NCBI GenBank assembly: GCA_021234155.1
Contig: JAJEKV010000194.1
Coordinates: 1 to 64,000 of the forward strand
Reading direction: 5' to 3'
Source of the DNA: Isoetes taiwanensis
Taxonomy: Eukaryota > Streptophyta > Lycopodiopsida > Isoetales > Isoetaceae
Length of the DNA stretch: 64,000 nucleotides
Shown here: positions 34,213-46,583 of the stretch, piece after piece
Position numbering within the stretch: the first letter of the stretch is position 1
Layout: every line of letters begins with the position of its first letter
The notes under the pieces: generated by a model
Database searches by the model: none
The model's input: the letters and a program-made list of their open reading frames with translations, nothing else
Told to the model about the DNA's origin: nothing
Translations under genes and position numbers: made by a program

Positions 34213-36651
34213 ATTTTTGCAGGTTACAGGGATGATGATTGGATTGCATGGACAAAATACGCTACTGGAAAGTTTTTCTAAGGAGCTTTTTATTAACTTT
34301 AACAGATGTGTTGCAGGTATTCAAACACGTTACTCATGATAAGATAAAACACCAGCTCAATCAAGGGAATAGAAGATAGAGTAATTCGATGAGCTACTCA
34401 CGAGCACCAAAGACGAGTGAAAAAGAAAAACTAACCAGAAAGCTTGACAAGCACTCGTTGCACCACGCGGATTTGCATAAACTGAAAGGTTAGCCAAAGA
34501 ACTGGCTGAACTCCAATGTAGAATAGCAACATCAAATCCACGAGTTCTCATGCAACTTTTTGCCAACCATAGCGGCTCTGGGCTAACTTTTACTGTTTGT
34601 TTCACCGTCTTCTACTCTGCTAATGATCTTGCAAACTCATATTTCACGGATGCCAAAGGAATATCATTGACAAGCTCTAGAGCACGGCCCGATTCGCCTT
34701 TAAGCCAATCCACTTAAGTCACAAGGCTACTACAACAGTCTCTTTCGGCTACAAATTGCAAGCAATTTGATAAGGTTCGCGATGATTCACCGTGATAAAA
34801 TGGTTACCTCGTTCACAAAATGTATGCAGGCTTTGGTCGCCCGGTGCGGTTGGATAAACGATGGCTACCACGGTCTGCCTTCTTCAAGGGGTGCCTTTGT
34901 AAACAATCGCGAAATCCGCCCGGCCTCAAGCTTCAAATCAGCCGAAGAAATTGGTAGCCTTTTGCTTTTGCATATCCGCGCCATAGCTGCATGCGGTTTG
35001 CGGCTTCTCTTCCATGATTGAAGTGATGATCCGTTGGAGACTTCGAAAGCCGTATGCTTCTTCTTGGGCTCTCTGAAAAAACGAGGGTCCTATGTAACTT
35101 CTTCTTCCCGCTCGTATTTTTTCCATTTCCAATACACCGAAACCCCCAAACCCACCAGCAGCACAAACACTATCACAGCCACCGCCAGAGCACCTGTATT
35201 TATCATTGGAAAAGATTCGAGATTACAAAACACTCAACACAACAAGAAGCTTAGGTTAGCTAAGTTAGCCGCCTACAAGCGGCGCAGCTTCATCAGACCC
35301 ATCACACCAATTAACCCTGTATCAAACCAAATCCGGAACCCTAATCGCTTCAAAAATGTTTGTTTTGAGAACCACAAACCTGCTAAAAAACATGCAAACA
35401 ATAAAAGCCCCACAACCACACGATTTTCCCTCTTCTTTAAAATCAATGGCTAACAAATGGGTGCACTCTAGAAATACCATTTAGTATGTCCACGTGAATA
35501 CGCCCGTGAAATCATATGAAAACCATGCCAAAAAGCGTATAAAATCACAAAAAAAACCCCCTGTTATAATGCTACATATTAGCTATAACCATATGCTAGA
35601 TTGGTTGTGCTTGATAAGACAATTTGGAAAAGGAAACAAAGCCAAAATAACAGCACAATGCAAAGTTTTGAAACGCAACAAAGGTAACTTCATATTGGGT
35701 CTTCATAATCAGATTTTAACAGCAAATTATGCGCCCAGATTACATGCACCTGATAAGTCACTTACAATTGGGGCTTTGTCTTGAAAAGAGCTCTGCAAAT
35801 TTAACAATATCAATGAATAAGAAGAAGAAATTTGTGTCAGCATTCTACTCGTATATGTCTTTATACAGTGGCTCCTACAGTTTTACTCTGAGCTTCTGCC
35901 CATAAAATTTATCACAGTGTGTCATTTATTACAGTGGCTCATGCTCAACTGTGGCAATGTCAGCCATCAAGATAGGAATATTTAGTAGATGCAACCATAC
36001 GAATACAAATTGAGCTGCAGAGATTTTGCATCACAGTCAAATGTGTCTTTGCTTCCTTGCTTTATCCATGATGCAAGACGCTTGTACTCGGAACTCTAGT
36101 GATAGAAAGAACTCTAAAAGTTTCTTGCATAGATCTATTTCCCTTCTGAGATAAACAAAATACAAATAGCATCATTATACAATAATGACGGAAGCCCTTA
36201 TCCATGGTAAAGATACTTGCAGCCAAATAATACCTATGGCCCAGTGCAGAATAATGACTGGTAGAGCAGATCACTAATTTTATCCCAAGCTACAAATATA
36301 GACCATGAAATTTTAGTCAACCTCAAGATCCAAAAACAAAATCCAGCTTCCAGTTTTCAGATTATAATCAATGATAGCGAAGGAAATACTCACCTAGAAA
36401 CATCACATGATGTATTGAATTGACCACCAAGCAAATTAGCAGGAGACCATATTTATATCGTAATCTGCAAGGCCATACTCGGTTTATCTCGTGTATGCCC
36501 ATCTTATCAAAGCGAGAAATAACCTCAACATCCGGGCTGGTCTCAACATCCGGGCTGCCATAGCTGGTGCATTGATGTTGCTCAAATAAAAATTTGAATA
36601 AAAGTGGTTTTTTCCTATACGTAACATATCCTGCATGGCCCAGTCGAGTTA

Positions 36652-37105
36652 AGTCTGCCATAACCAAAAGCTCATTGATTCCCTACCTCTGTAGTAGATC
36701 AAACTTCTCATGGGCATATGCTGACACAAATGAGAACATATCCGAAATAATCTATGAACCCAAACCTCCTGCTTAACTTTGAAAGAGGGCAAGCAACTCC
36801 ATAACGGCAGAGTTAAACCACTTCGAATGAAAAGCATATGCACCTGGTGGAGCCTTTGCCTTTCATAAAGAGCAAGCAACTCCAATACAATAGAAATAAA
36901 CCACTTCGAAGCTATTACATAAGTCTGCCATAACCAAAAGCTCATTGATTCCCTACCTCTGTAGTAGATCAACTGGGCATATGCTGACACAAATGAGAAC
37001 ATATCCAAAATAATCTATGAACCCAAACCTCCTGCTTAACTTTCAAAGAGGAAGCATATGCACCTGGTGAGGCCTTTGACTTTCATAAAGAGCACGCAAC
37101 TCCAA
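36652..37105 (+). repeat. Tandem duplication of about 270 bp
   Basis: GTCTGCCATAACCAAAAGCT ... CCTCCTGCTTAACTTT occurs at 36652-36780 and 36924-37045, each followed by GCATATGCACCTGGTG and GCAACTCCAA. The second unit ends exactly where a Helitron-like 5' end starts. Confidence 0.7.
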
Positions 37106-37124
37106 TCCTATATTATAATGTTAT
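37106..37124 (+). repeat. Inward-facing Helitron-like 5' end
   Basis: TCCTATATTATAATGTTAT preceded by A is the exact inverse of the 19 bases at 37891-37909, the 5' end of Helitron A2. No matching plus-strand 3' end is found to the right, so it is an orphan head. Confidence 0.6.
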
Positions 37125-37909
37125 ACTATTCCTGAAGGGCTCACGTTGAATCTGCTGATCAAACTGTAAGAGCAAACGTTAATCCATGAGCACCTAGAAA
37201 AAAATGGTAAGAAAGCAAATAATCATAACTCATTGCAGTGGTAACAGCATTATAAATAGCAGCAGGCAAATATGTAAAAGTCGTTCCAGTATCAAAGATG
37301 GCATCAAATTTGGATAGTACATATCCAACTCCAACTTGGATTCCCTCAATGCTAACAAAATATTCGGCACTGCATTTAAGGCCAGTCCCAAACAGTCAAA
37401 AGCATGTTGAGGACATAGTAGCTTAAATTAATCCTAAATCATAAGAACAGCCTACTTGCTAACAAATGACGTTGCCTTCTGTCCAGGAAAACCTGTATCT
37501 CCAAATATTATTCTTCCCGAAGAATCCTCATTGCTGAAGCACATTGAAAAGGAGTTCTGAGCTAGCCCAGCCTTGGACAGAAGGCTGGGGAGTGATTCTT
37601 GTCCCATACCTAATCCCATGAGACCATCAAATACATATTCCTTACGATTTTCCTTTGCAACGACAGAATGATTTTAGAAAGTTTAAGAAAGAATAGGTAA
37701 CCCAGAGATTGTTCCAGAAGATGCATTCTGGAGGAGGAGCTAGCAGCTCGAAGGTGCTAACGCCGCCCTCGCTAACCCTAGCAAAAAAAAAAACCATGTT
37801 ATTTTAAAGAATCTGATGTGGCATCATCTCCTCCATTGATTTCATCAAATCTGGGCCGCCCAAATTAGGGCTGGGTCCAACACTTACACAATAACATTAT
37901 AATATAGGA

Positions 37910-38846
37910 TTATGGTTTATCGTTCAAGAAACCTTCTATTATGGTTCTTTGAAAGGTAATGAAGTGTTTTATCATGGTCTTGCATGAGTAAACCGCCAGA
38001 ACATGGAATATCTTGTATGAATCTCGCTGATCTGCATGAATATCACTGATCTTGCATGGAATATCTTGCACGGAATATCTACATGGAATACTACAGAATA
38101 TGTTGCATGTAAGCTTGCATGAATATCTTGCAATAAAATCACTGACCTGTTTAGCTTTGTTGCAGGTTCTAGGGTCGGCAAGTTGTAAGATTACACTTAG
38201 GTAAGTATTTTCCGTTGCATGCAGGGGTTTTTTATTTTCTTGCATAGGGATAAACTAACATATAGACTTTGTTGCAGATTTGCCCAATTGATGAGCTAGT
38301 ATTTCAACAGGTTTTAATTTTGAGAGTATGCAATATTGTTTGCCAAACAGTTATGAAAATAGTGTTTTTACTGTGCAAGAGGCATTGAAATCTGATGCAC
38401 TGTAATTTTGGTATCCATTGAATCAATGAGAAAACATGTTTCACAGTTTAGCAATTTAAAAGTTTAACTGTGATCTGAATGTTATAACCTTGATTATCTG
38501 AATGTTATAACCTTGGTTATCTGAATGTTATAACCTTTGATGTTTAACTTTGTGATCTGAATGTTATAAACTTGGTTATCTGAATGTTATAACCTTGATT
38601 GTTATCTGAACGTTATATTAAAAAAGTTAAGATCTCAACTGTTATAAGGGTTTAGATGGTGGTGCTCTAAGCGGCGCCGCCAAGAAGTTGAAAACCAAGA
38701 AATTACCCTAAATAAACAATTGCTCAAAAGTCCAGGAATTTCCATGTTACAGTCAGGAGCCCTGCCTGATGAAATGGCCTTGACATGGGCGCACGCGGTC
38801 GGGACCCCAAGACTGCCTTATGAAAACCAGGGCTTTATATTCCATA
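37910..38846. repeat. Host spacer with two minisatellites
   Basis: 38000-38130 has degenerate units around CTTGCATGAATATCTTGCA. 38450-38615 has six or so units of ATCTGAATGTTATAACCTTG. No gene is recognised. Confidence 0.65.
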
Positions 38847-41800
38847 CTAGAAAATTGCCCACCGTTGGTGGGCTTTCTATGTGAGTTATACTAATGTGTT
38901 GTCTATGTGTATGGGGTACAGTTTGTGTCATTTGGAAGCCCCTTAAAGATGTCGTACTATTCTATTCTATTCTATTCTACGCATCATGTGGTTGCATATA
39001 AAAATGGGGCATTTAACAATATAAATAGATATTTTAAAATTTAATTGTCGATATAATAAATGTGGTTTCTTAAACCAGATCAAAATGTTCAAAATTTTAG
39101 GATTCTAAAGCAGAATGGAGCTTTAGAACAATGGTAATTATGGGTCCACAATTACTTGAAAATTTTTAGTAATACTAAAAAAATGCATCATCAAAGTATG
39201 AACACAAAAAACAAAATTGCTTGCACTTTTAGCCATCAGCTTACAATCTGCCCAGCCATGTCCCTTATATAAATCGCAGCAAAAAGTTGCATGTTGAAGA
39301 TAAGAACAGTAGAATAATGTGGAACCTTCAACATAAAAGAAATTGGGAAGAAACAAATTGACAGACGTTAGCTGAAGCTGCATTATAGGAAATTATTTCT
39401 TCACGTGCTGATGTATAATGTAGTAAGTGTAAAGGATAAGTAAACTCAAATAGCAACCATGACTCTACGTATAATGGAAAAGAGGATATTTTGATCTACT
39501 TATGGGACGAAGTTTATACCTCACCCTGCATTTATAATACAAAGATCCAGTGCCATATCTCAAGCTGCCTGCCTTCTTATTTATACAACCTTCTTATTTA
39601 TACAGTGGTCCCTTTGATTGATATGTTGCAGATTTTTGTGAGCCGAAACCCCGCCGCGACGAGCAGAATGCGTACCATAAAGAGATGGGTCCAAGCCTAT
39701 AGCCAGAAGGCAATCCAAATTGGAAGGAAAGTAGGATAACTATATACTAGATGTGAATAAGTGCATAGATAACAGACCAACAATATCCTAAATGCAATTC
39801 TCACCAGGAAAAACAATGCCAATGTAACCTTTAATTCCATTGGCAAGATGTCAAATGCATAAGATACCGACTAAAAAATGTGCCCTAGGCCAGAGAATAG
39901 AACAAAGTATACCAATGTCCGAAGTCCAGCAGTCAAATGGTAAGAGGCAAGCACTAGACAAGAGGGCAGAAAGGAAATCAAGCAACTACGGGGAACGAGC
40001 ACATCATGCAAGATCGCGTGAGCTGCTCCTAGCCGAAAGACATCGCGGATATAGGGAAAAGAGACCCAAGTCGATAGAATGGTAAGATGGAGATGCTTGA
40101 AGGGAGGAGGTCAAATATGAAAACCAAGTCAAAGGTACAAGTTACGGCCAAGCAGGAGGCGACTGAGTAAAATGACAAGAGCGGAATCGTGCAAATTTGG
40201 CGCCCATCGAAAAAGCAAAGCAGATCAGAGATTAGAGGCAGATGAGCGATGGGCAACGGCCTGCCTCAGGACCACAGAGCCAGATCTCGCTCGATTCATT
40301 GCAAGATGGGGTGACTGCGATCTCACAGGACAAAGAATTGGGTGAAGGAAAACTTCTGTGACACTATGAGCATTGAACTGCCGCAATGATGAAACCATGA
40401 TGCAAGGATGAACTGCTGGATGACAATGTGTAACATAAATCCAATAACAGAATACTGTAGGAATCGAAATCTCACAATAGAGTTACTGGATGCTTCCCAT
40501 CGAATAATGCATGAATCTAAATCCAACAACAGAGGTACCCGATGCTCTTGTAGTTTGCGCTGGGAAGAAAAAAGACATGTATGAATCCAACAACATAGTT
40601 ACTCGATGCTCCTGCGTTCATTCCTGTAATAAAATGTGAAAACAAAAAAAAACCATGCATGAATGCGGCTTTAAGCAATGATTTACACCGCCCAAAAGAT
40701 TGCAGTCCCAAACAACCAAAAGAAAAGCACCATAAGAAACTCTGCACAATTTGCTTTACAGACAAAGACATGGAAGCCCATCACGGCGCAATACTTATAA
40801 TCGAGGAAAAATTTGCAGATATGCTCGTGCTGTGATACTTTTCCAAAAATGCCTATAGAAAAGCATGCATGTACCAATCCGATGTAGATGAGCATGAGCT
40901 CTTAGAAGACCGCAATGGAAATCACAAAAGAAGAAGAGGAATTGAGCATATGCTTGCTACAAACGTATGGAAAAGTTGAGTAAGAAATTATCGTTAGTCA
41001 CAGGAAAGGGATTGGATCAGCAAAAAGGAAAGAAAGGATTGGAAAGGGAGGGAAGCTCGGAGAAGGAAGGAAGCTGCTGCACGAGAAGACGCCGATAACC
41101 GGTCCTGAAGGGGAAAGAGCCTTATATAATGGCTCGTCCCTCCCCAGAATGGCGATCCGATGGCTCGGATCGATGCGAATAGATAAGAGAAGCTGAGTTG
41201 TAAAGGATAACATAAGATGGAAGATCATAGCTAACCTTTAGTCCGTCTGTGTTGGAGGATGCTCAAATTTACTGCTGTGACAATGGATTGAAAAGATTAG
41301 AATAGGACGTCATCTGCTAATGGACAGAATTCCATACAACAAAGGTGAGTGAAATGTTAATAATTTTCCACCTTTGGAGGCACATGCTCAACTGCTGAAC
41401 TAACATTCAGAGGCTTGTGGGATGAAAATGATACAATAAACATAGCTAGAAGTGTCAGGCTTATGAACATAGTGGGCTCTGCCTGTGTGCTATAGTACTA
41501 TCTCTCTCAAAGCTTATATTTTTATCTAAATGATAATCAGAGGTGACATATCAAGCTCGCATATCAGGACTCAGATAAATTCTTGCTTATCATTTTACAG
41601 ATCACTCACCTGCATGAACCAAATGCAAAACATTTGATTTAGAAATGCTTTAAAATGCTTAAAAACATCTTCATCCTAAGCTTTACCTTTGGAAGAATGC
41701 TCCCCCAGCCAGATTTGTTACTCCAAGACTCACTTTTTATGGATTCTTATTTCAACTCGTTGCATTCACCTTAACAACTGCCCAAGAAGTTTTGCACTTC

Positions 41801-43640
41801 ATGTTTCCGAAGAAATCCATAGCTCTGAATATTCGAATGAATGCATGCAAACCAAAAAAAAAGGTATGAGAAGCATGAGCCAGCTTCGAAGTCTCCACTA
41901 CTATAGATATTGTTGCATCCAAAAGCCATTCTAATCCACAGAATGAAGGAAAGGGAAGCCATTCTAACCCGAATTCTAACCCTGCACTCACCTCCTGCGA
42001 AATTATACCCCAGAGATGGAATATGGCAACGGGAGGGAATATCGCACCTGCTCTACAAACTCGTAACCTATATCTGCTTTACAATGGACAAAACAACGGA
42101 TTTAAATACATTGTCTTCCAAACCCGCAAGTTCCAGTCAGGCAGACAATAAAAAATGGAAAGAACACAAAAGCCATGAGTTCTTGATCAAACAAAAGAAG
42201 CCAAAAGCGAGAAAATCCAAGAAGAGGGGCGCATACCTGGGGATCCATAGCCACGGCTAGGGTCGGGCTATTGCTCGATCGTCATATTCATGATCATCCC
42301 CCTATTCATGGAAACGGGTCCGGAAAGGCTTCAAGCGATCGGGTAAGGCTCGTAAAAATCACCTCGCAAAGAAAGGGGCAGAGAAGCATATCAAGATGGA
42401 AAAACCACGATCAAGTTCCAATGGATCGGCACCACTACATCATTGGGCACACGACACGCTTTTTAAAAGCTCGATTGGCAAGACGGTATTCACTTCTCAC
42501 CTCATACCTGATCAGAGGCATTGTTATAACGACTCAAGCAAAAAAAGAAGAGCCCTTTCTTTTCGAAAGCTCATGTACTATGCATCTAACAGCTTTCCGG
42601 CATCCATGTCATATAGCTGGGCTAAAGAAAGATCTCTGCTCTGGCGCCAAAAATGCTTAAGAAAGATCTCTGCTCTCGGCCATCCCCGTATATACATCAT
42701 CGACGGTCTGATTGAAAAGAACCTCGTCGGAAATTCCCTAGGCGCACCCTTTCGAAAAAACAAAGATGTGCCTTTTTGTTTTAAAAGGCTTAAACTGTTC
42801 AATGTGGACGTGGCACGATCTAAGCCGTCGATGGGCCTAATAGGTAAATCTGGCTTGGGCAGTGGGACATTGGCGCTGATTCTCGGGCCGTCGACGGGCA
42901 TAGACCGACGCGACGGTTTTATAATATATACTAGAAAATTGCCCACCGTTGGTGGGCTTTATGTGTGATTATACGAAGGCAGTTCAAGCATGAAAAACAT
43001 TCGTGGTTGTTTGAGCAAGTTCTTGTGTTTGAAATTCAGTATGGCAACTTTAATTTGTATGTAAGTTGTCATTCTGAGGTCATTGTCCAGGGTAGAAAAA
43101 GCCGATAGGAGCACTTGGTAGCGACGTGGCTTTGTATGTGATTATAGTAAGGCGGTTCAAGCATGAGAAACATTAGTGATTGTTGGAGCAGCTTCCTATG
43201 TTGAAACTGCAATACATCGGAATTGAAATTTAATTAAAATGCAGTTTTCTCATTGTATTTTTTTTAGTGTATGGTAAGACATGATTGTGTAGTGTTTGTG
43301 GTTGATGTTAGGATTTATATTTTGTTTAGTAGATTATTTGATTCGTTGGCATATTGTATGGGATGAACGTCTTGGATTGTAATTTTTTGTCGGTCTTGAT
43401 TCATGTAGTTGTCATGTTGTACAGACAGTCGGAATATATGTGGAATCCATTTTGCTTTTGCTTATAATTTGCCTTCGTTATCCTAAAAATAGATATTGAA
43501 TTAGATTGTTATTGTTAAATAGGTTTGTTTTGTTTAGTAGATTATTTGATTCGTTGGCATAGGGGCAAGGACATTGGGACGATCTCGGCCGTCGATCGGC
43601 CGAACAGACCGACGCCACGGTTTTATAATATAGGATAGGA
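38847..43640 (-). mobile_element. Helitron B2, interrupted near its 5' end by B1
   Basis: The 3' end at left is A|CTAGAAAATT then hairpin GCCCACC-GTT-GGTGGGC (38857-38873, as read inverted). The 5' end at right is recovered if B1 (42931-43635) is removed: the minus strand then reads TCCTATATATATTATAAAAC with host T at 43641. The segment beyond (GACCGACGCGACGG) matches B1's own 5' region. Content (39000-42900) includes only weak short ORFs and repeats around ATCCAACAACA (40440-40640). A TATATAA-like site lies near 41113. Confidence 0.75.
42931..43635 (-). mobile_element. Helitron B1, 705 bp, nested in B2
   Basis: The 3' end is A|CTAGAAAATTGCCC with hairpin GCCCACC-GTT-GGTGGGC. The 5' end on minus is TCCTATATTATAAAACCGTG at 43635 followed by host T. 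Its 3' 500 bases match B3 at 53393 closely. No coding capacity is seen, so it is a short non-autonomous copy. Confidence 0.85.
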
Positions 43641-43870
43641 TTGCCACGTGTCAACAGCAGAGAGGTTTTAGTCGAGAAGGTATTCTGGCGTGGCGATGAA
43701 GGGTCAGATTTTCAAAGACTTTACGGGATGTCACATGGAATAATCGGTCTAGGCAGTTGTTGGGCTGCCGAAGTTTTTATCGCAAACCTCTTGCCTCTTC
43801 ATTCTATTTCATCCCAGATATGTCCAAATACGATTGGCCTTCGTTTCTTCGATAATTGTGGAGCGGCGTC

Positions 43871-43910
43871 ATGGGAAATAAACAATCCAGCACCAAGCAT
43901 GCCCTCAAAG
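43871..43910 (+). other. Possible first coding exon of the remorin gene
   Basis: ATG opens MGNKQSSTKHALK and runs to a donor (AAAG|GTAACT). Splicing to the acceptor CAAGCAG|TAGGAATGG at 44364 would join in frame to MAASPAPSIEQ. A Gly at position 2 with N-K-Q-S-S would allow myristoylation. Transcript support is not available, so this remains a possibility. Confidence 0.35.
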
Positions 43911-44369
43911 GTAACTCTCTTTTACTTCGTTAACTCCTAGTTGGAAAATCATTTCTCGTGTTCTTTGAATCCTCATGGCCGATTGTAAGTATTTCGTTTC
44001 TTTCCAAAATGCTGCCATTCCATTTATTCCGGCCAAACAAACCTTCTAAGATATATCATTTGCTTTAGCCTAATTTGAGGTTCCGGCACATTCGTTTTTA
44101 TGATATAAAACAGCTAATAACTCCTCCAGCATCTCAAGGTTGTGCTTTATTCTGTAGCGAGTAGAAACAGATACTCCAAACCTTTGGGGGACTTTGTAGG
44201 CATGTAGGTAGATAATAGAAAATCAAAGGCAGCCTCCTTCTATATACTGGTATAAATTTTAAATAGTGATCTCGGTCCTAACATTTATCATGTTTATTTC
44301 TTACCCAATAGGGATAGCATCATATACATGTACCGCTGGTTTTGTTGGGGCAACTTTCAAGCAGTAGGA

Positions 44370-46178
44370 ATGGCTGCATCACCTGCACCTTCTATTGAAC
44401 AAGTGGAAGAAACTACATTCAATAAGCAACCTGAAGAGAACAATGAGGCTGATCAACAAGAAAAGCCATCACCCCGTCTTGATCCTCGAGAAAGGCCATC
44501 ACCGAGGCCATCACCACGTGGACATGATAATGAGATGGAGCACAAAGTAGAAGGAAAATATGATGAGTCTCCAGATCCAGAGAGAGCTCGCGAGCTGTCT
44601 CCTGATAGGCTCAATGCAGCAATAGGCTATACAAACAGAGGTTCAATGCTGGAACATCCCTTTGAAAGGAATCCTACTCCAATTGTGCCGCCGCTGCCAC
44701 AGTCTGGGATTTTTACTCCTCGTCTTTCAGTTCTCGCCTCTATTAACAAGGGAAGGCTAGGTAAGAACACTTGTGACTTTAATGATACATACCAAATCAC
44801 ATGTGTTTTATACACTAAGTCAAAAGGCAAGGAAGCCTGTAAAAGAAATTCAACTATCCTGAACACCATTTTAAGTATAATCCTAGGCAACATTTAATTA
44901 TGTAACCATTAGATGATTTTACATTGTATGGCATTGACAACTAAGAACATCCAGAAAAATGTCAAGGCAAAGTGTTGCATAGTTAAAAGCTTGGTATTTG
45001 CAGGCTGCTTCTTTACACGATTGTGTGTTCTTTTAAATGGAGAGGAATGACCTTTAAATGTGTCGCATAGTTCTCTTTGATGAATTGCCATAATTTTGTT
45101 TGAGGGTCGAAGCAAGTCGAGACATAATGATTAAATTTATTTTGCAGAGGGTACTATGATGAACTGTGATGGGGACAATCCTTTTGTTGCACCCTCTATT
45201 CATGGATCTACCTCCACTGATAACATAGACCGTGGTATGTTATTGAAACATGATAAGTGTGCCTGTATTCTTTCTGTCTCTACAATGTAAAATTTTACCA
45301 TTTCGGATTTCATTTTAGCTGAAAAAACATGTTTTTAGATTGTATCTTATGTGAAGGTGCTTTTATAGAACAATAGTTTTGTAATTTCAACAAAAAGTCA
45401 TGATCTTCTGGTATTTTTTATTATTGCTGTTGCAAATAGATCATATCCTAAGTTAATGTGTTTCTTTTGGAAACCCTTGAAGCTTGTTTTCCCTGGATAG
45501 GGCAGGAAAGTAGTTGGACCTAAAAATGCTTGCCAGTTCACTTTTTTACCAGACAGTCTACCCTTGACTTTGAGATGACATGATGATTGAACGTCCTCAA
45601 ATTCATTGCTTTCTAACACTCCTCAGCCTCTCTTACTACAGACCAGATGTTGGCAAAAGCATACGCAGAGAAGACTCAAATGCACATTAAAGCATGGGAA
45701 CGTCACAAGGCTACAACTAACATGAACAAGTGAGTTTTCCTGGTCTGTTTTTAAGTTTTCCCACATGTTCACTCTTAAATGCTTGACTCCAGGTATGAGA
45801 GTGAAATAGCAAGAATTAACTCGTGGGAGAATTCTCAAATTGCTAGAGCTGAAGCTCGGCTAAGGCTTCGTGAGGTTGAGCCCATTTAGAATCCTTTTGT
45901 ATTTTGCTACCCGTTTATGCTCATGCTTGTTCTTCATATTATTATAGGAAGAATTTGAGACAAGAAGGGCCAAGTTGGCAGAACATTTTAAGAATGAAAT
46001 TGCCACCATTCACAGAAAGGCAGAAGAAGCTAAAGCATTAGCGGAGACTAGGCGTGTTGAGGAGATCCTACAAATTGAGGAGGGTGCTGTTAGATGTAGA
46101 GCAACTGGAAAGCTACCAAAGAAATCGTTGTTAAAAAAATGTTGTACTTCCTTGAAGTCAAAATTGAGTGATGTTTAA
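44370..46178 (+). CDS. Remorin family protein (five exons)
   Basis: Exons 44370-44760, 45148-45234, 45642-45729, 45793-45874 and 45948-46178 join in frame with GT-AG introns. The N-terminal region is Pro/Ser-rich and disordered (EKPSPRLDPRERPSPRPS), then has SGIFTPRLSVLASINKG. The C-terminal part is the remorin domain: AKAYAEKTQMHIKAWERHK, EIARINSWENSQIARAEARL, FETRRAKLAEHFKNEIA, EAKALAETRRVEEILQIEE, RATGKLPKK. It ends in a Cys-containing basic tail (KKSLLKKCCTSLKSKLSDV), likely for membrane anchoring. Remorins are plant plasma-membrane nanodomain scaffolds in signalling and defence. The gene looks intact. A truncated copy lies at 52714-53392. An extra upstream exon at 43871 is possible. Confidence 0.88.
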
Positions 46179-46583
46179 TTAATCAAGGAGAAGTGATTGC
46201 AGGCAGTATTTTAATCCATGTAAATTACAAATATCACCATCATTATTCTTATTGTTTTACAATTATCACCATCGTTATTCATATTATTTGACTTTCCTGA
46301 ATGCTTTTATTACGAGCTTTGTGAAGGGAGGACAAATAGAAGCTTTGTGAATAGAAGATCTTCATCATTCTTCTGAGCTGTTCCATAGGTAACATCATCC
46401 TGCTTGCTTGTTGCTTATATGCCCCTGGCTGGAGAATAGAGAGGTTCAAGTCCTCTCCAGGGTTTATAGTTCACAGAATATAGTATCTCTTTATTATTAT
46501 TCGTTGTTTTTGTGGCCTGAAAACAGTTGTTCTTGATGAAAAGGTTGAGAACGGATAGCGGCCTTGGCATAAATTTTGGTGCA

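Larger units (their letters stand above)
35085..37690 (-). pseudogene. Pepsin-type aspartic protease fragments captured by Helitron A2
   Basis: An exon at about 37690-37443 reads FDGLMGLGMGQESLPSLLSK, then AGLAQNSFSMCFSNEDSSGR and IIFGDTG. The next (about 37420-37205) reads YFVSIEGIQVGVG then FDAIFDTGTTFTYLPAAIYN, containing the second catalytic Asp motif DTGT of plant A1 (pepsin-like) proteases. A last exon at about 35206-35085 encodes a transmembrane segment (ALAVAVIVFVLLVGLGVSVY) with a basic tail, which could be the C-terminal anchor of the same gene. The N-terminal half with the first Asp is missing. Middle exons are unclear because of tandem repeats at 36652-37105. It is most likely a non-functional capture. 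Confidence 0.6.
32171..37909 (-). mobile_element. Helitron A2, 5.7 kb, carrying aspartic protease exons
   Basis: The 3' end lies at left: A|CTAGTAACGGT followed by hairpin GCCCAGC-GTT-GCTGGGC (inverted), as in A1. The 5' end is at right: TCCTATATTATAATGTTAT on minus starting at 37909 with host T at 37910. About 150 bases inside the 5' end (37740-37870) match A1 inverted. It carries a nested TIR element (32866-33314), tandem repeats and gene fragments, and no Rep/helicase. A second 5'-end-like sequence at 37106 makes the right part ambiguous. Confidence 0.75.

Noticed and set aside
39840-40085. Arg/Lys/Ser-rich open frame
   Set aside because: No family resemblance and no splice context; composition is explained by purine-rich DNA in Helitron B2.
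42396-42968. 190-residue open frame on plus
   Set aside because: No recognisable domain, an equally open frame on the opposite strand (42946-42578), and it overruns the 3' end of Helitron B1.
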